From [Mycobacterium] zoologicum (GTDB lineage Bacteria > Actinomycetota > Actinomycetes > Mycobacteriales > Mycobacteriaceae), in NCBI RefSeq assembly GCF_020172665.1, contig NZ_CP083985.1, positions 1,460,891 to 1,517,897 of the forward strand: a stretch of 57,007 bases of DNA, written 5' to 3'. Below are positions 56,474-57,007 of this stretch, one piece after another; within the stretch, counting starts at the first letter, position 1, and every line of letters starts with the position of its first letter. The notes beneath the pieces are model-generated. The model was not told the origin of the DNA. It did not search any database and worked only from the letters and a program-made list of their open reading frames with translations. The translations under genes were made by a program, and so were the position numbers.

Positions 56474-57007
56474 TCATTCCCAGATGTATTCTTCGCTGCC
56501 GTTCGGGTAACCACCGCCGTAGGTGGTGACGTGCACGTGGTCGTAATGGCCATTGCCGCTGCCACTGGGTCCGGCCGGCGTGTAGTAGGTGCCGCGCCAG
56601 ATGGCGTCCTGCATGGCAAACCGACCGGCGTTCTGCCGGACGTAGGCGACGATCCGGTCACCCAGCGCGATGCCTTCGGCGCTGCCCGGGTTGGGGATCA
56701 TCACGTCGATGGCCAGACCCGAGGGATGCCAGCGCTGGCCGTCGGGGCGAACGCCGATCATGTTGTGGATCTCTGGGAATGCCTCGCTGATGCTGCGGGC
56801 GACCAGAATGGTCTTGACCTGCATGCCGCGTTCGTTGACCACACCGGGCGGCAGCGCATGCGGCGCGGGCATAGACCACATGGCCTCGCCGCCGGCATCC
56901 GGCGGAGGCGGGTCCCAAGCGGGCGCGGGCGCCTCCTCAGGCGGGGGCGGGGGTGCGTCCTCGGGCGGGGGCGGGGGTGCGTCTTCCGGCGGGGGTGGGG
57001 GGGCGTG
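56474..57007 (-). CDS. M15-like cell-wall protein with Pro-rich linker (5' part beyond window)
   Basis: The C-terminal 178 codons are inside the window; the start lies beyond 57007. After a Pro/Glu/Ala-rich linker with repeated DAPPPPPE units comes a globular domain with HPSGLAIDVMIP and GHYDHVHV, a H-x6-D and H arrangement like the zinc site of M15/VanY D-alanyl-D-alanine peptidases and the ARB-07466-like C-terminal domain common in mycobacterial wall proteins. The end GSEEYIWE is typical. A wall-binding or peptidoglycan-hydrolytic role is inferred, beside the L,D-transpeptidase. Confidence 0.78.
   Translation of the reverse strand, partial: HAPPPPPEDAPPPPPEDAPPPPPEEAPAPAWDPPPPDAGGEAMWSMPAPHALPPGVVNERGMQVKTILVARSISEAFPEIHNMIGVRPDGQRWHPSGLAIDVMIPNPGSAEGIALGDRIVAYVRQNAGRFAMQDAIWRGTYYTPAGPSGSGNGHYDHVHVTTYGGGYPNGSEEYIWE
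56941..57007. repeat. 24-bp tandem repeat coding for DAPPPPPE
   Basis: Copies begin at 56941, 56965 and 56989 (third copy runs off the window). On the minus strand each encodes one eight-residue Pro-rich unit of the linker in the partial M15-like protein. Such tracts vary readily in copy number. Confidence 0.8.

Overview
This window is a high-GC actinobacterial chromosome segment, almost certainly from a non-tuberculous member of the Mycobacteriaceae. The main evidence is gene order. From position 1 to about 35.4 kb it follows the M. tuberculosis order rrf - Rv1316c (ogt) - Rv1317c (alkA) - Rv1318c-type cyclase - nucS - Rv1322 - epimerase - fadA4 - Rv1324 - glgB - dinG - pncB1 - clpS - Rv1332 - Rv1333 - Rv1337 - murI - Rv1339 - rph - Rv1341 - Rv1342c - lprD. 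From about 37.4 kb to 56.5 kb it follows Rv2525c - fas - acpS - Rv2522c - bcp - Rv2520c - ldtB. PGRS-type repeats and a single giant FAS-I also point to mycobacteria. The species cannot be fixed from the sequence alone.

Layout. 1-130: 3' end of a 5S rRNA gene and its terminator. 0.28-3.5 kb: accessory genes (a DUF1254 lipoprotein, an SDR gene remnant, a frameshifted PE-PPE-domain serine hydrolase). 3.5-13.5 kb: core genes for alkylation repair (ogt, ada-alkA), glutaminase, a membrane class III adenylate cyclase, NucS mismatch endonuclease, an OYE-type flavoenzyme, methylmalonyl-CoA epimerase, thiolase FadA4 and a CnoX-like thioredoxin/TPR protein. 13.5-19.6 kb: glgB, then a zinc-metalloprotease-like lipoprotein where M. 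tuberculosis has glgE/glgP, then dinG and a translationally coupled NTF2-like gene. 20.0-26.3 kb: the most unusual stretch. It holds two tandem secreted PGRS-repeat proteins that lack a PE domain, a divergent PucR-type regulator and a VapBC toxin-antitoxin pair. The regulator and the TA pair share an identical 13-bp operator core, each centred 30 bp before a predicted leaderless start codon.

26.3-35.4 kb: pncB, clpS, an AosR-like regulator, a tight operon (S58 peptidase, rhomboid, murI), a metallo-beta-lactamase-fold phosphodiesterase, rph, rdgB, a Ser/Thr kinase with an extracytoplasmic DUF3761 tail, and two small membrane proteins. The cysteine-biosynthesis genes mec-cysO-cysM, which sit between Rv1333 and Rv1337 in M. 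tuberculosis, are absent here, and the AosR-like protein has no cysteine. 35.5-38.1 kb: tRNA-Leu(UAG), a DUF732 protein, an MFS transporter and a Tat-exported DUF1906 protein, marking the join between the two syntenic blocks. 38.5-48.1 kb: fas and acpS, the FAS-I enzyme and the transferase that activates its carrier domain. 48.2-57.0 kb: M20 peptidase, LysR regulator, FAD oxidoreductase, bcp, DUF3618, a KimA-like potassium transporter with an added OB-fold, tRNA-Lys(CUU), L,D-transpeptidase LdtB, and a partial M15-like cell-wall protein that runs off the end.

About fourteen genes have a TANNNT hexamer exactly 6-7 nt before the start codon, the usual mark of leaderless mycobacterial transcripts. 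I used this to choose several start codons. All functional statements rest on motif recognition and recalled synteny; no database search was run.
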